This document shows, piece by piece, positions 1-7,998 of a stretch of DNA of 34,592 bases. The notes beneath the pieces are model-generated. The model was not told the DNA's origin. It saw only the letters and a program-made list of their open reading frames with translations, and ran no database searches. A program made the position numbers and the translations under genes. This DNA comes from an uncultured Oscillospiraceae bacterium (GTDB lineage: Bacteria; Bacillota; Clostridia; Oscillospirales; Ruminococcaceae): positions 1 to 34,592 of the forward strand of contig CAKSPC010000029.1 in assembly GCA_934481445.1 (NCBI GenBank), in the 5' to 3' direction. Each line of letters opens with the position of its first letter. The first letter of the stretch is position 1.

Positions 1-886
1 GCACGAGCGTATAAGAGTCTACTCCCGATTCAGGCGAATTCTGCGGGAACATTACCTTGGACAAATCGGAACTGTAATTATCCAGTGGCGGATCGGTGCT
101 TTCAACGTAATATTCACCCTTGCCGGAAATGTTGAAATCGCACTCAACAGAATATACTTCCGTAGGAGATATTCCTTTTCCTTCATCATAGGGCTTGCCG
201 TTAACAAGCCAGTTGACATTGCTTATTTCGGCATCCGTTTCCGAATCATATACGGTGAAGAACAGCTTTCGCTGTGTATATGTACCGACAGGTTCTATTG
301 AATACCCCATTCCCGAGTAGTTTTCGGGGATGGTAAGGATGGCTCCCTTGCCGTTTTTGAAGGTCGTTTTATAATCGCCGTCCTTATCAATATTGCAGAC
401 TCTGAACGTGCGGAAAGAAAAAAGGTTGCTTGTAACTTTTTTTGTTTTCATAGGCTCCGAGGCATATATACTTTCGCCCGGTGCCAGCCAGCAGTCCTTT
501 TCGTCCACGGATTCAGTATGCAGCGCGTCCTTAAAATAGTAGACGTTGAACATTTCGTTTGAAGCGAATGTTACGCGGACAAGACCTTCATGTTCATCTT
601 GCTCTTCCGGTTCAGTGTCCTCATCGCCAACGAGCCCGAGCATATCCATATTTACTTCCACATCCGACGAGTCACCATCCGTGATGTTGAATGATCCATT
701 ATAGTATCCGTTCTCGTCGAGCATGTCTGAATAATCCTTGTACAGAAGATAGTCCTTGTTTACCGCCAGCTTTTCTTCAAAATTCTTTTCGATCTCAGAA
801 CTGACGTAGTCGTTCATATAGCTGCATCCCGTAAGTCCTAAGGTCAGTCCGATAATGCCAACGATGCTGAAAACTGTTCTTTTCAT
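1..886 (-). CDS. Lipoprotein of unknown function (3' end beyond window)
   Basis: The frame opens with ATG at 886 behind the ribosome site GGAAAGGG and stays open to base 1, so about 295 residues are visible and the C-terminus is missing. The N-terminus is a lipoprotein signal: Met-Lys-Arg, a hydrophobic stretch, then the lipobox LTGC with the lipidated Cys at residue 21. The mature part is hydrophilic, with an acidic stretch near residues 80-95 and beta-rich sequence after it. No known enzymatic motif was recognised. It is expected to be anchored on the outer face of the cytoplasmic membrane. It has its own promoter region (899-932) and is separated by 260 bp from the regulators upstream, so it is probably monocistronic at its 5' end. 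Being a lipoprotein is well supported; its function is unknown. Confidence 0.8.
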   Translation of the reverse strand, partial: MKRTVFSIVGIIGLTLGLTGCSYMNDYVSSEIEKNFEEKLAVNKDYLLYKDYSDMLDENGYYNGSFNITDGDSSDVEVNMDMLGLVGDEDTEPEEQDEHEGLVRVTFASNEMFNVYYFKDALHTESVDEKDCWLAPGESIYASEPMKTKKVTSNLFSFRTFRVCNIDKDGDYKTTFKNGKGAILTIPENYSGMGYSIEPVGTYTQRKLFFTVYDSETDAEISNVNWLVNGKPYDEGKGISPTEVYSVECDFNISGKGEYYVESTDPPLDNYSSDLSKVMFPQNSPESGVDSYTLV

Positions 887-898
887 ATAACCCTTTCC

Positions 899-932
899 GG
901 ATATAATATCCTCTTTTAGTTTAGTCATGCAA
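899..932 (-). promoter_or_regulatory. Promoter with overlapping palindrome before the lipoprotein
   Basis: On the minus strand TTGCAT (932-927) and TATTAT (908-903) are spaced 18 bp, a plausible housekeeping -35/-10 pair. The -10 box lies inside the perfect palindrome GGATAT-A-ATATCC (899-911), a candidate repressor site. The rest of the 887-1147 gap is AT-rich and holds the hairpin at 1108-1140 and one copy of a 14-bp repeat; no gene was seen in it. Confidence 0.4.
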
Positions 933-1053
933 TTTACCGGCAGCCGTATCGGCACAATACGACAAATTTTGCGCATTGATTAAAAAAATAAATCTTTCTT
1001 TAATTTGCACAAAAGATTTTACAATTAAATAATATCAAATTTGTCAGGTATTT

Positions 1054-1067
1054 TGGTACACTGTCGG
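1054..1067. repeat. 14-bp repeat, copy 1
   Basis: TGGTACACTGTCGG occurs here and again at 1657-1670, 603 bp apart. Each copy lies just past the 3' end of one of the two paralogous HTH genes, with the similar flank TATCAAAT nearby. It is either a relic of the tandem gene duplication or a binding site shared by the two regulators. Confidence 0.5.
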
Positions 1068-1092
1068 TGTACTTATGTCGAGATATATTTCA

Positions 1093-1140
1093 GCTGTAAA
1101 ACAGCAGGCCCTCTGTCATCCATCACAGATAACAGAGGGC
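1093..1140 (-). terminator. Hairpin after the first HTH gene
   Basis: GCCCTCTGT (1108-1116) pairs perfectly with ACAGAGGGC (1132-1140) across a 15-nt loop, starting 8 bp after the stop of the 1148-1585 gene. A second small hairpin, GCTGT-AAA-ACAGC (1093-1105), and a TTTT run follow on the minus strand. Its position and orientation fit a terminator for the minus-strand HTH genes, although the U-tract is short. Confidence 0.5.
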
Positions 1141-1147
1141 AGATAAT

Positions 1148-1585
1148 TTATTCCTTCATCAGCGTTTTTTCTCCGTTTTCCGCAAGAAGGATATCGCAGT
1201 CGATGATATCAAGGCCATGCTGAACGGCATAAATTATTATGCCGTCGCGGGCGATGCGGGGATAAAGCTGCGCAGCGCCGCGATTTGTCAGGAATTCCTG
1301 CAGCTCGTCCAGGGTAAATCCGATCCCGAATCCAAGCTGTATAAGCGTGTCCCGCGACGGATTTTCCCTTGTCCCGTCCAGGAGCTGATAAAAATACGAT
1401 TTCTTAAGCCCCGAACGACGCATTATCTCCGAGGGCTTCATACCGCGCTCTTCTGTTACTTTTTTAAGAAACTCGGACAGCTTCATCGGATAAAGGCAGT
1501 TTTGCATTTCCTCGCGTGCCTCGGCGTAGGATGATTTGTTTTTAAGCACCTCGATAAGTTCCACAGTGGATCTCTGTTCAGGCAT
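1148..1585 (-). CDS. Helix-turn-helix regulator, paralog A
   Basis: About 145 residues. The centre holds an XRE-like helix-turn-helix: EERGMKPSEIMRRSGLKKSY reads as the two DNA-binding helices, followed by the conserved PSRDTLIQLGFG segment. The C-terminal third (LYPRIARDGIIIYAVQHGLD) is shared almost unchanged with paralog B at 1677-2114 and looks like a small sensing or dimerisation domain. The ATG at 1585 is preferred, with AAAGGAA about 12 bp upstream; the in-frame TTG at 1597 lies too close to that site. It follows paralog B in the same direction and has its own promoter and a 9-bp-arm operator (1606-1647), so autoregulation is likely. The divergent kinases at 2195-4715 are probable partners or targets (inference). 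Confidence 0.75.
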   Translation of the reverse strand: MPEQRSTVELIEVLKNKSSYAEAREEMQNCLYPMKLSEFLKKVTEERGMKPSEIMRRSGLKKSYFYQLLDGTRENPSRDTLIQLGFGIGFTLDELQEFLTNRGAAQLYPRIARDGIIIYAVQHGLDIIDCDILLAENGEKTLMKE

Positions 1586-1605
1586 ACAGACCAACAATTC
1601 CTTTC

Positions 1606-1647
1606 ATAGTGTTACAAAATAATACATATAAATTATAACACTATCAA
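1606..1647 (-). promoter_or_regulatory. Promoter inside a 9-bp inverted repeat (candidate operator)
   Basis: On the minus strand TTGATA (1647-1642) and TATTAT (1624-1619) are spaced exactly 17 bp, a good sigma-A type promoter for the gene starting at 1585. The two elements lie within a perfect inverted repeat, ATAGTGTTA (1606-1614) and TAACACTAT (1636-1644), centred between -35 and -10. This is the classical geometry for autorepression by a dimeric HTH protein. Confidence 0.6.
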
Positions 1648-1656
1648 ATAGAATTA

Positions 1657-1670
1657 TGGTACACTGTCGG
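1657..1670. repeat. 14-bp repeat, copy 2
   Basis: This is a second exact copy of TGGTACACTGTCGG, 7 bp past the stop of the HTH gene at 1677-2114 and upstream of the promoter of its paralog. See copy 1 at 1054-1067. Confidence 0.5.
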
Positions 1671-1676
1671 CGGACT

Positions 1677-2114
1677 TTACACCTTAGTGAGCGGCTCTTC
1701 CCCGTTCTCATCAAGCAGTATATCGCACTTTACAATATCCAGCCCGTGCTGCAGCGCATAGATGATAACTCCGTCCCGGGCAATGCGCGGATAAAGCTGC
1801 GCGGCGTTCAGGTGCTTCAGAAACGCCTGCATTTCTTCCACGCTAAACCCGAATCCAAATCCGAGCTGTACAAGCGTATCCCGCGACGGTTTTTCCTTTT
1901 CCCCATGGAAAAGCTGATAGAAATACGATTTTTTAAGCCCCGAACAGCGCAGGATATCTGATTGCTTCATGCCGCGCTCCTCTGCAATACCGTGCAGATA
2001 TTCCGCAAGGTTTACGCAGTACTGCGAATCCGTTAACTCATCGCGGATGTTTTCGTAGGATGTCTTTTTCTTCAGCGTTTCCAGAAGAGATGTTGTGGAT
2101 TTTTCATTACTCAT
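1677..2114 (-). CDS. Helix-turn-helix regulator, paralog B
   Basis: 145 residues, collinear with the protein at 1148-1585 over the whole length and most alike in the helix-turn-helix (GMKQSDILRCSGLKKSYFYQ) and the C-terminal part (LYPRIARDGVIIYALQHGLD). The ATG at 2114 has the ribosome site AAGGGG 8 bp upstream. The N-terminal 50 residues differ most between the two copies. It is transcribed divergently from the kinase at 2195 across an 80-bp gap, which holds a possible minus promoter (TTGAAT, 17 bp, TAACAT). An XRE-like DNA-binding regulator is well supported; the target is not shown but the shared intergenic region makes the kinase operon the first candidate. Confidence 0.78.
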   Translation of the reverse strand: MSNEKSTTSLLETLKKKTSYENIRDELTDSQYCVNLAEYLHGIAEERGMKQSDILRCSGLKKSYFYQLFHGEKEKPSRDTLVQLGFGFGFSVEEMQAFLKHLNAAQLYPRIARDGVIIYALQHGLDIVKCDILLDENGEEPLTKV

Positions 2115-2194
2115 TTGCCATGCCCCTTTTCTTGACTTTTTTCTTATTTTATGTTACCATATATTCGACAAAAATTCAATAGGCAGGTGAGAAA

Positions 2195-3463
2195 ATGTCC
2201 CGCGAAAGATACAAAACGCTTCGCTCCCTCAATATATCCGGCACTGCCGTCCTCGTAAAAGACCCCGAAAGCGGCAGGAAATACGTCCTGCGGAACATCA
2301 CCGACGAAAGCATTCCCGTATATCGGCGCATTTCCGAATTGCCCTCCCGCGGCAATCTTACCGAAATATACTCCATCGACGGAAACACCGCCTTATGCGG
2401 CTTTGCCGAGGGAAAATCGCTGGACGAGCTCATCGGATGCGGTCGGATATTTTCCGCCGCTCAGATACGAAAGATAATCTCGCAGCTCTGTAATGCCGCT
2501 GCGGAGCTTCATTCCTGCGGAGTCATCCACCGCGACATCTCGCCAAAAAACATTATAATCGACGATGATATGCACCTTACCCTCACCGACTATGGAATTG
2601 CGCGGATATTCAGCGGCGGCAAGGAGCAGGACACCGAAATATACGGCACCGCAGGCTTTGCCGCCCCCGAGCAGTACGGCTTCCGCGAAACGAATGTCAC
2701 CGCCGACATTTATTCCATCGGAAGTATTCTGAGGCTTCTGCTGGAGCATTCCACAGACTGCCCCGCCGTGCAGGAAGTGCTGCTCCGCAGGATCGCCTCA
2801 AAATGTATGCGCTTCGACCCCGACAGGCGTTATTCCTCCGCAAAAGCCGTGCGGAACGCCATTATCCGTTCCGCAGGATCAATTCCGGCATTATCGGCGG
2901 CAATTTTAATTATCGCGGCGGTCACGGTATCTGTCCTGTCATTTTCCCCGCCCGACGCCGTATCCGTACCGCAGGAGGAAACAGACGCCGCATCATATAC
3001 CGCGCCGAGCGGAAGCGGCGGCGGTCCCATATCCATCGAAACAATACAGACCCCCCGCGGATTTTACAGCGATGTATTTGAATATTCATTCACCGACGAC
3101 CCGTCGCTCCACGGGACATGGACGTATGTGAATACCATCCCCATAAGAAAAGCAAATGCAGATCTCACGCAGCTTTACATAAACGAATACCGCTATGTCG
3201 GAATGCATGATCTTTATGAGATAACATTCGGCGGCGACGGTGATTTCTCCTGCCGTTTCTCCGAAAACCGTATATATGACCTGACGGCGTACTGGACAAG
3301 CGGTTATCTTATTTTTGAATATCCCACATACACAGCGGCGCAGTCGGTCTATACCGCCGACGTCGAGGGGACGGAGTATCTGTTTCTCGAGCGGAAAAAC
3401 GCCGCCTACAAAAACAGCGGAGAACCCCCCGAAACAGTAGAAATTTATATCCGAAAGGAATAA
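2195..3463 (+). CDS. Membrane Ser/Thr protein kinase-like receptor 1
   Basis: 422 residues. The cytoplasmic part (1-225) has a protein kinase fold: catalytic loop HRD at 112-114 with Asn119, metal-binding Asp132 in a DYG rather than DFG motif, and the APE motif at 157-159 within GTAGFAAPEQYG. The glycine-rich loop is not recognisable, and the ATP-anchoring Lys of the VAIK motif appears as Arg33 (YVLR). One membrane span follows at about 229-250, then an outside domain of about 170 residues with a DDPSLHGTW...WTSGY...EYLFLE pattern. That pattern resembles the lipocalin-like tail of clostridial BlaR1-type sensors (from memory, not searched). The start has the ribosome site AGGTGAG. It is 7 bp from the paralogous kinase downstream, so one operon. 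It is either an unusual active kinase or a pseudokinase receptor. Confidence 0.85.
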   Translation: MSRERYKTLRSLNISGTAVLVKDPESGRKYVLRNITDESIPVYRRISELPSRGNLTEIYSIDGNTALCGFAEGKSLDELIGCGRIFSAAQIRKIISQLCNAAAELHSCGVIHRDISPKNIIIDDDMHLTLTDYGIARIFSGGKEQDTEIYGTAGFAAPEQYGFRETNVTADIYSIGSILRLLLEHSTDCPAVQEVLLRRIASKCMRFDPDRRYSSAKAVRNAIIRSAGSIPALSAAILIIAAVTVSVLSFSPPDAVSVPQEETDAASYTAPSGSGGGPISIETIQTPRGFYSDVFEYSFTDDPSLHGTWTYVNTIPIRKANADLTQLYINEYRYVGMHDLYEITFGGDGDFSCRFSENRIYDLTAYWTSGYLIFEYPTYTAAQSVYTADVEGTEYLFLERKNAAYKNSGEPPETVEIYIRKE

Positions 3464-3470
3464 CGCCTGC

Positions 3471-4715
3471 ATGAAATACAATTACATATCAACCCTTAAA
3501 AGCTCCGACAGGGGCGATATACAGCTTGTAGAGAACAGCTCGGGAAAAAGATTTGTACGGCGTTACAGAGAAATTTCCGAGGAGCTTTTCCGCCGCATAA
3601 GCGGCATAGACTGCCCGTATATCGAGGAGCTGACGGAGCGCTCCGCCGACGAGGACGGCAGCTTTTTCGTCAGCGAATACATAAACGGCATCCCCGCCTG
3701 CGACAGGGAGTTTACAAGGCAGGAGGCGGTATCTGCGCTGAAAGAACTCTGCATGGCTCTGGAAGCGCTCCACGCCGTTGGGGTAATTCACCGCGATATA
3801 AAGCTTTCAAACATCATCTGCGGCAGCGACGGGCATATTCGGCTCATAGATTTTGATTCCGCGAGGATTTTCAGAGAATACCGCAGCCGTGATACAAAGC
3901 CCCTCGGCACGGAGGGCTACGCCGCCCCCGAGCAGTACGGCTTTATGCAGACAGACTGCCGCTCGGACATATACTCTTTCGGCGTTACCATGCGGGAGCT
4001 TCTCGGGAAAAATGCGGACGAGCCACGGTTCAGGCGTATCATCGCGCGGTGCACCGCGTTCGACCCCGAAAAAAGATACGGAAATATTTCCTCAGTGCAT
4101 CGCGTGCTGAAAAGGGCGGAACGGCCGTATTTAATCCCCTGCTGTATATGCGCGGCGGTGATAGCCGCAGCCGCGTGCACCGCTGTACTGTTGTCAAACA
4201 GACCCGAACCGATTTTCGAAAGCGCCGATGAAATATCTTCCGTATCGGAGGATATCTCCGCCGTTTCCGATGTTCCCGCAGAGTTCAGCTTTACGACCGA
4301 AAGGGGCGGCAACGGAATGTACCGCGACGTGTTCGACTATGTATTCATCGACGACCCGCAGGTTCACGGAAAGTGGACACTCAGCGGCGTATTTTCGGAC
4401 GATACGGACTTCTCTGCCCTCACCGCCGATGATGTGATCACCACCTCGCCGTACATAGAAATGTTTGTATGGAGAAGCTATGAATTCCTGCCCGACGGAA
4501 CATATACTCTCTACGGCACGGACAACGAAACTCTTTCCGACGGCAGATGGACAAGCGGTTATTACATAAATCAGGACAGCGGATACGAATTCGTGCAGGA
4601 AATGTTTGTGCTCACCCTTGACGACGGAAACGAATATCTTTTCCTTGAACAGAAGCCAACGGGAAACTACCGAAACGAACCCTTGCACAGGTATCTTATG
4701 TTTACCCGCGTATGA
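3471..4715 (+). CDS. Membrane Ser/Thr protein kinase-like receptor 2
   Basis: 414 residues, same layout as the preceding gene and clearly its paralog. HRD is at 107-109 with Asn114, and APE at 152-154 in GTEGYAAPEQYG. The metal-binding Asp127 sits in DFD, so the DFG glycine is replaced by Asp129. The VAIK lysine position reads FVRR (Arg31) and no glycine-rich loop is visible. The membrane span is near 219-241. The outside domain (about 280-414) repeats the DDPQVHGKW...WTSGYY...EYLFLEQK pattern, so it probably reads a related ligand. Its ribosome site AAAGGAA overlaps the end of the upstream gene, indicating coupled translation. The shared substitutions suggest a distinct receptor subfamily rather than random decay. 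Confidence 0.84.
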   Translation: MKYNYISTLKSSDRGDIQLVENSSGKRFVRRYREISEELFRRISGIDCPYIEELTERSADEDGSFFVSEYINGIPACDREFTRQEAVSALKELCMALEALHAVGVIHRDIKLSNIICGSDGHIRLIDFDSARIFREYRSRDTKPLGTEGYAAPEQYGFMQTDCRSDIYSFGVTMRELLGKNADEPRFRRIIARCTAFDPEKRYGNISSVHRVLKRAERPYLIPCCICAAVIAAAACTAVLLSNRPEPIFESADEISSVSEDISAVSDVPAEFSFTTERGGNGMYRDVFDYVFIDDPQVHGKWTLSGVFSDDTDFSALTADDVITTSPYIEMFVWRSYEFLPDGTYTLYGTDNETLSDGRWTSGYYINQDSGYEFVQEMFVLTLDDGNEYLFLEQKPTGNYRNEPLHRYLMFTRV

Positions 4716-4769
4716 GCTGCTTTAAAAAATAACGTACAGCACAGAAATGACCATGCTTTATTTTGTACA

Positions 4770-5105
4770 TTAAAAATATTCACCCCAAAAGTGTCTGACT
4801 TTTGGGGTGAATATCATCCGCGATGCGGTTTCACTTATTTGTACTCCATGTTCAGCTCCTACCGCCCTCAAAGCCGGCAGGTAATTGAGCGTTGCCGAGA
4901 TATGATCCGGATAAACCTCTATCCGCGAAACGTAAAGCTGAATAAGCTGCCGTAGGTGCGGAATAGTTCCGGACAGGAGCATTTCACGCCCATGTACTTC
5001 TCGTTGCGGAGTATCTCGTGCCGGGAATTCCTCCCTAACGCCCTGCCAGGACGAATTGCGCAAGATGCAAGCAAACGCAAAGGGGTTAGTCGTTAATTGT
5101 GCGGT
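4770..5105 (-). pseudogene. Remnant of a serine site-specific recombinase
   Basis: Minus-strand reading in two frames gives pieces typical of the recombinase domain of large serine recombinases: HEILRNEKYMG (about 4975-5010) in one frame and LIQLYVSRIEVYPDHISATL (about 4875-4945) in another. The first matches the usual Leu-Arg-Asn-Glu-Lys-Tyr-x-Gly motif and the second the family's C-terminal strand-rich end. In an intact enzyme they would be separated by a much longer stretch, and a long N-terminal catalytic domain is missing altogether. An open frame of 97 codons exists across the region but mixes these frames. I read it as a frameshifted, internally deleted fossil of a mobile element. It is the only thing seen in the 4716-5125 gap besides the hairpin. 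Confidence 0.5.
4776..4814 (-). terminator. 17-bp perfect hairpin terminator
   Basis: The arm ATATTCACCCCAAAAGT (4776-4792) is perfectly complementary to 4798-4814, with a 5-nt loop. On the minus strand it is followed at once by TTTTTA, so it should end minus-strand transcripts coming from the SpoIIE operon. It lies between convergent units and may also stop the kinase operon, though no U-tract follows on the plus side. Confidence 0.7.
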
Positions 5106-5125
5106 GTTGCCTTAAATAATGCAAT

Positions 5126-7267
5126 TCAGCATTCCGTATTTTCATTGCCAATGTTCCCGAAGTATTTAAGGCAGAGCATGGTAATATCATCGAATTGCGG
5201 CGCGTCTCCCACGAACGCGTCAATATGCTTCTTAACGTTTTCGAGAAGCCCGGAAACGGAACTGTCAGGGAACTCGTTCAGGGCGGAGATCATTCTGTCC
5301 GTTCCAAAGAGCTGATTTTTGCTGTCGGTCGCCTCGGGCACGCCATCTGTATAAACGTAAATGCTGTCCCCGGGATTCAGTTCAAACTGAACGTCTCTGA
5401 ATTTAATGCCCTCCATAACAGCCACAGCCGGCGAATGCCTGTTCCTAACCAGCTCAAACTCTCCGCCCGCCCTTTTTATCGCAGGATACTCGTGACCTGC
5501 GTTCGCGGCGACGCATTTTCCGGTGGATATCTCAACTATACAGAGCCATACGGTGACGAACATATCCGCCTTGTTGCCCTCGCAGAGCTGCTCGTTCACA
5601 TAAGAGAGGATATCCGCCGGCGAATAGTTCTCATTCCCGCCGTTTATGAGCTGCGCCCGGTTCTTGATAAGCGTCTTGGCAATGACCATGAAAAGTGCCG
5701 CCGGAACTCCCTTTCCGGAAACGTCAGCCATTACCACAGCAAGGTGGTTGCTGTCAATCAGGAAGAAATCGTAGAAATCACCGCCGACCTCCTTTGCGGG
5801 GGTCATGGTGGCGAAAATATCAAATTCCTTCCGCCCCGGGAACGCCGGGAAAATTCTCGGCAGCATATCCGCCTGTATCTGGGTCGCCACGTTAAGTTCG
5901 GTGGAGATCCGCTCCTTGTCGGCGGTCACCCTGGCGTAGTTTTCGATATATTCGTTCAGCGATTCCGTCATTTTTCTGAAGCTGTCGGACAGCTTTTCCA
6001 GCTCGTCGTTGGTCTTTATCTCGCAGTCGTATTTCAGTTCTCCGCCGCCGACCTTTTCGACCGCCCCGCACAGCTTTATTATAGGGCTGGAAATGCTGTC
6101 GGCAAGCTTGCCGATAACAAATACCGCCGTGACGATGACAGCAGCAACGACCACAGTCCAGAGTATAACTATTCTCAGCATCTGTCCGTTCTGTTCGGTG
6201 AGAAATTTTTCCGCAAGGGCGTGTATTGAGCCCTCAAGCTCCACAGACGGCTCAACGATTTTGTCCCTGGACATTGCCAGGATCATTATCCAGTCGGAGA
6301 TACCGACATGGGAATAGACGCAGTATACCTCGTTTCCGTTTATAACGGATTCAAGTATCCCGCTTTCATTCTGCTGTATGTCGGCAAGGATCTCTGCGCC
6401 GTTTTCCCCAAACAAAGCCGCGGGGTCGCCGGAAATATCCCCGGTAATCCCCTGCGCGCATATCACCGCGTTGGAGGATGCCAGAACGGCGTAGCTTTCT
6501 TTCCCGGAATTAATGCCGCCGATAATTTCATTGAGGTCGGCGATAAGTATATCAATGCCGCAGGAACCGTAAAACTCGCCGTTATCGCCAATGCAGGGGA
6601 CTGCCGCCGTTATCATGAATCCCCTGCCGAATGAATCCGCATAGGGCTCGGATATGTAGAGGTCTCCGCTCTCCTTTGTATGCGTAAACCAGCCGGTGTT
6701 TCTTCCATCGTAATACTCAGGCTTGGTCTGGGCAGTGTCGTCATAGCCTATGTTTATCCCCGTGCTGCTTGTATAGTAAACAGAAAGAATATTGCTGTAG
6801 GTGCTGAGCGTGTTTGCGAAAAGGATTTCGGTGTTTCCCAGCAGATAGGTTTCCCGTTCAATATCGCCGCTCATTTCCACGCCCTCCGGAAGCACCCACT
6901 GCATACAAAAGGTATCGGCGGGGGAATCCTTTGGGTGCTTGTATGGTCTTTCCGGGTAGTTATCAGGTGTCTGGTAAATATCCGTGATACCTCCGCTCAC
7001 CATTTCCAGCGCGGAGGTTATGCCCTGCATCTTGAACCTTATTGCCAGGGAAGCGCTTTCGGTATATTCCACCGCCTGGGCGGTAGCCTGCTCCACCAGG
7101 GCGACGGAGCTGCTCTTTGCCGCAAGCTCGCTGCTTTCCCGATTGGTGCTGTCCGCATTTTTGCTGATATTGTCAATGGCAAAGTAGGAAATAAGAATGC
7201 AGACCGTGAGCGAAGCTACCACCACTGCCAGCGCTTTTTTCAGAATCTTGTTTCGTATCCCTTTCAT
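5126..7267 (-). CDS. Membrane dCache-HAMP-SpoIIE (PP2C) phosphatase, RsbU-like
   Basis: 713 residues. A membrane span near 10-32 and a second near 365-390 bracket an outside sensor of about 330 residues. The segment with YYDGRNTGWF and SEPYADSFG, then GSCGIDI, is typical of a dCache domain. A HAMP-like linker (about 390-450) leads to a SpoIIE/PP2C phosphatase domain (about 470-705) with GGDFYDFF, MADVSGKGVPAALF, YTDGVPEATD and DDIT, the metal-binding acidic residues being in place. The expected reaction is dephosphorylation of a phosphorylated STAS anti-anti-sigma protein, here presumably the one at 10148-10444, in response to an outside signal. Its ATG overlaps the stop of the upstream gene by 4 bp (ATGA), so it is the last gene of a coupled operon. 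Confidence 0.93.
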   Translation of the reverse strand: MKGIRNKILKKALAVVVASLTVCILISYFAIDNISKNADSTNRESSELAAKSSSVALVEQATAQAVEYTESASLAIRFKMQGITSALEMVSGGITDIYQTPDNYPERPYKHPKDSPADTFCMQWVLPEGVEMSGDIERETYLLGNTEILFANTLSTYSNILSVYYTSSTGINIGYDDTAQTKPEYYDGRNTGWFTHTKESGDLYISEPYADSFGRGFMITAAVPCIGDNGEFYGSCGIDILIADLNEIIGGINSGKESYAVLASSNAVICAQGITGDISGDPAALFGENGAEILADIQQNESGILESVINGNEVYCVYSHVGISDWIMILAMSRDKIVEPSVELEGSIHALAEKFLTEQNGQMLRIVILWTVVVAAVIVTAVFVIGKLADSISSPIIKLCGAVEKVGGGELKYDCEIKTNDELEKLSDSFRKMTESLNEYIENYARVTADKERISTELNVATQIQADMLPRIFPAFPGRKEFDIFATMTPAKEVGGDFYDFFLIDSNHLAVVMADVSGKGVPAALFMVIAKTLIKNRAQLINGGNENYSPADILSYVNEQLCEGNKADMFVTVWLCIVEISTGKCVAANAGHEYPAIKRAGGEFELVRNRHSPAVAVMEGIKFRDVQFELNPGDSIYVYTDGVPEATDSKNQLFGTDRMISALNEFPDSSVSGLLENVKKHIDAFVGDAPQFDDITMLCLKYFGNIGNENTEC

Positions 7268-7998
7268 GTAGTCTCACCCTCTGTAACCGTTATATCATTG
7301 TCTGCAAAAAATTTCTCGCAGCCTTTGCGTATCCTGTCGTAGCAGAACAGGTACATCTGCGGCTCGATATACACCGTTATGCCGTCAAGGACTATCTCCT
7401 TCTCGGGCAGGGGCTCGGCAAATTCCGCCCCGATATCTTCTATAGACCTCCTGCTCGGCATGTTTACCATGTCTAAATCTACCCTGCCGTTCCCCGCGTC
7501 ATATCCCACGACCTTGTACAGATCCGCCGCCCCCATGGTATAGCCCGCATTGAGCATGGCTCCCGCTATGGTATAGTACATCACCTTCGCAAGATTTTTC
7601 CCGCCGTACTCTCTGGAAACAATTATCTCCCTGGGATAGACCGTACGTGGCATATGCTCGTATTTCAGCCCCGCATAGCTTTCATTCTCCAGCGAAAACC
7701 AGAAGCTCCCTGCGGCGTTGCCGTCCTCCGTACGGAAAATCGCCCAGAAATTATGCCCCCCGGCGATCTCCGCTTCTATACTCTCTTTGTCGAGCACAAC
7801 GAACATGCCGCCCATTCTCCCGAAGCTTTTGTCGGATAGCGGGTCTAACCTGTCCATATAGTTACCCTTATCTATTTTTGTCTGCTTGTATATTTCGGCT
7901 ATATCCGCGGCGTCGCCGGGCTCCGCTTTTTTATAGTAATACGTCCTGCCGCCGATGCAGCATTTCCCGACGTATCCGTGAACTATCAGCCTTGCCAT
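7264..7998 (-). CDS. GNAT-like acetyltransferase family protein
   Basis: 244 residues from the ATG at 7998, which is preceded by AGGAGG and overlaps the upstream stop codon by one base (TGATG); the longer frame to 8031 has no comparable site. The sequence resembles the N-acetyltransferase fold: an N-terminal AEPGDAADIAEIYKQ opening helix, beta strands around FWAIFRTEDGNAAGSF, and the acetyl-CoA-binding-like segment PREIIVSREYGGKNLAKVMY followed by a helix ending LNAGY. The classical Q/R-x-x-G-x-G/A loop is only approximate (REYGGKNLA). It overlaps the SpoIIE gene by 4 bp and follows two membrane proteins, so it probably belongs to the same signalling or export function. Its substrate cannot be predicted. 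Confidence 0.6.
   Translation of the reverse strand: MARLIVHGYVGKCCIGGRTYYYKKAEPGDAADIAEIYKQTKIDKGNYMDRLDPLSDKSFGRMGGMFVVLDKESIEAEIAGGHNFWAIFRTEDGNAAGSFWFSLENESYAGLKYEHMPRTVYPREIIVSREYGGKNLAKVMYYTIAGAMLNAGYTMGAADLYKVVGYDAGNGRVDLDMVNMPSRRSIEDIGAEFAEPLPEKEIVLDGITVYIEPQMYLFCYDRIRKGCEKFFADNDITVTEGETT

Noticed and set aside
1148..1597. TTG at 1597 as start of HTH paralog A
   Set aside because: The AAAGGAA site would be only one base away; the ATG at 1585 and homology to paralog B fit better.
1610..1639. Plus-strand TGTTAC-N18-TATAAC as a fifth ECF-type promoter
   Set aside because: It arises from the AT-rich operator palindrome, lacks the CG before the -10 and points into the reverse strand of a gene without a target.
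5195..6229. 344-codon plus-strand open frame
   Set aside because: It lies fully inside the SpoIIE gene on the other strand, has no family pattern, and overlaps its conserved phosphatase domain.
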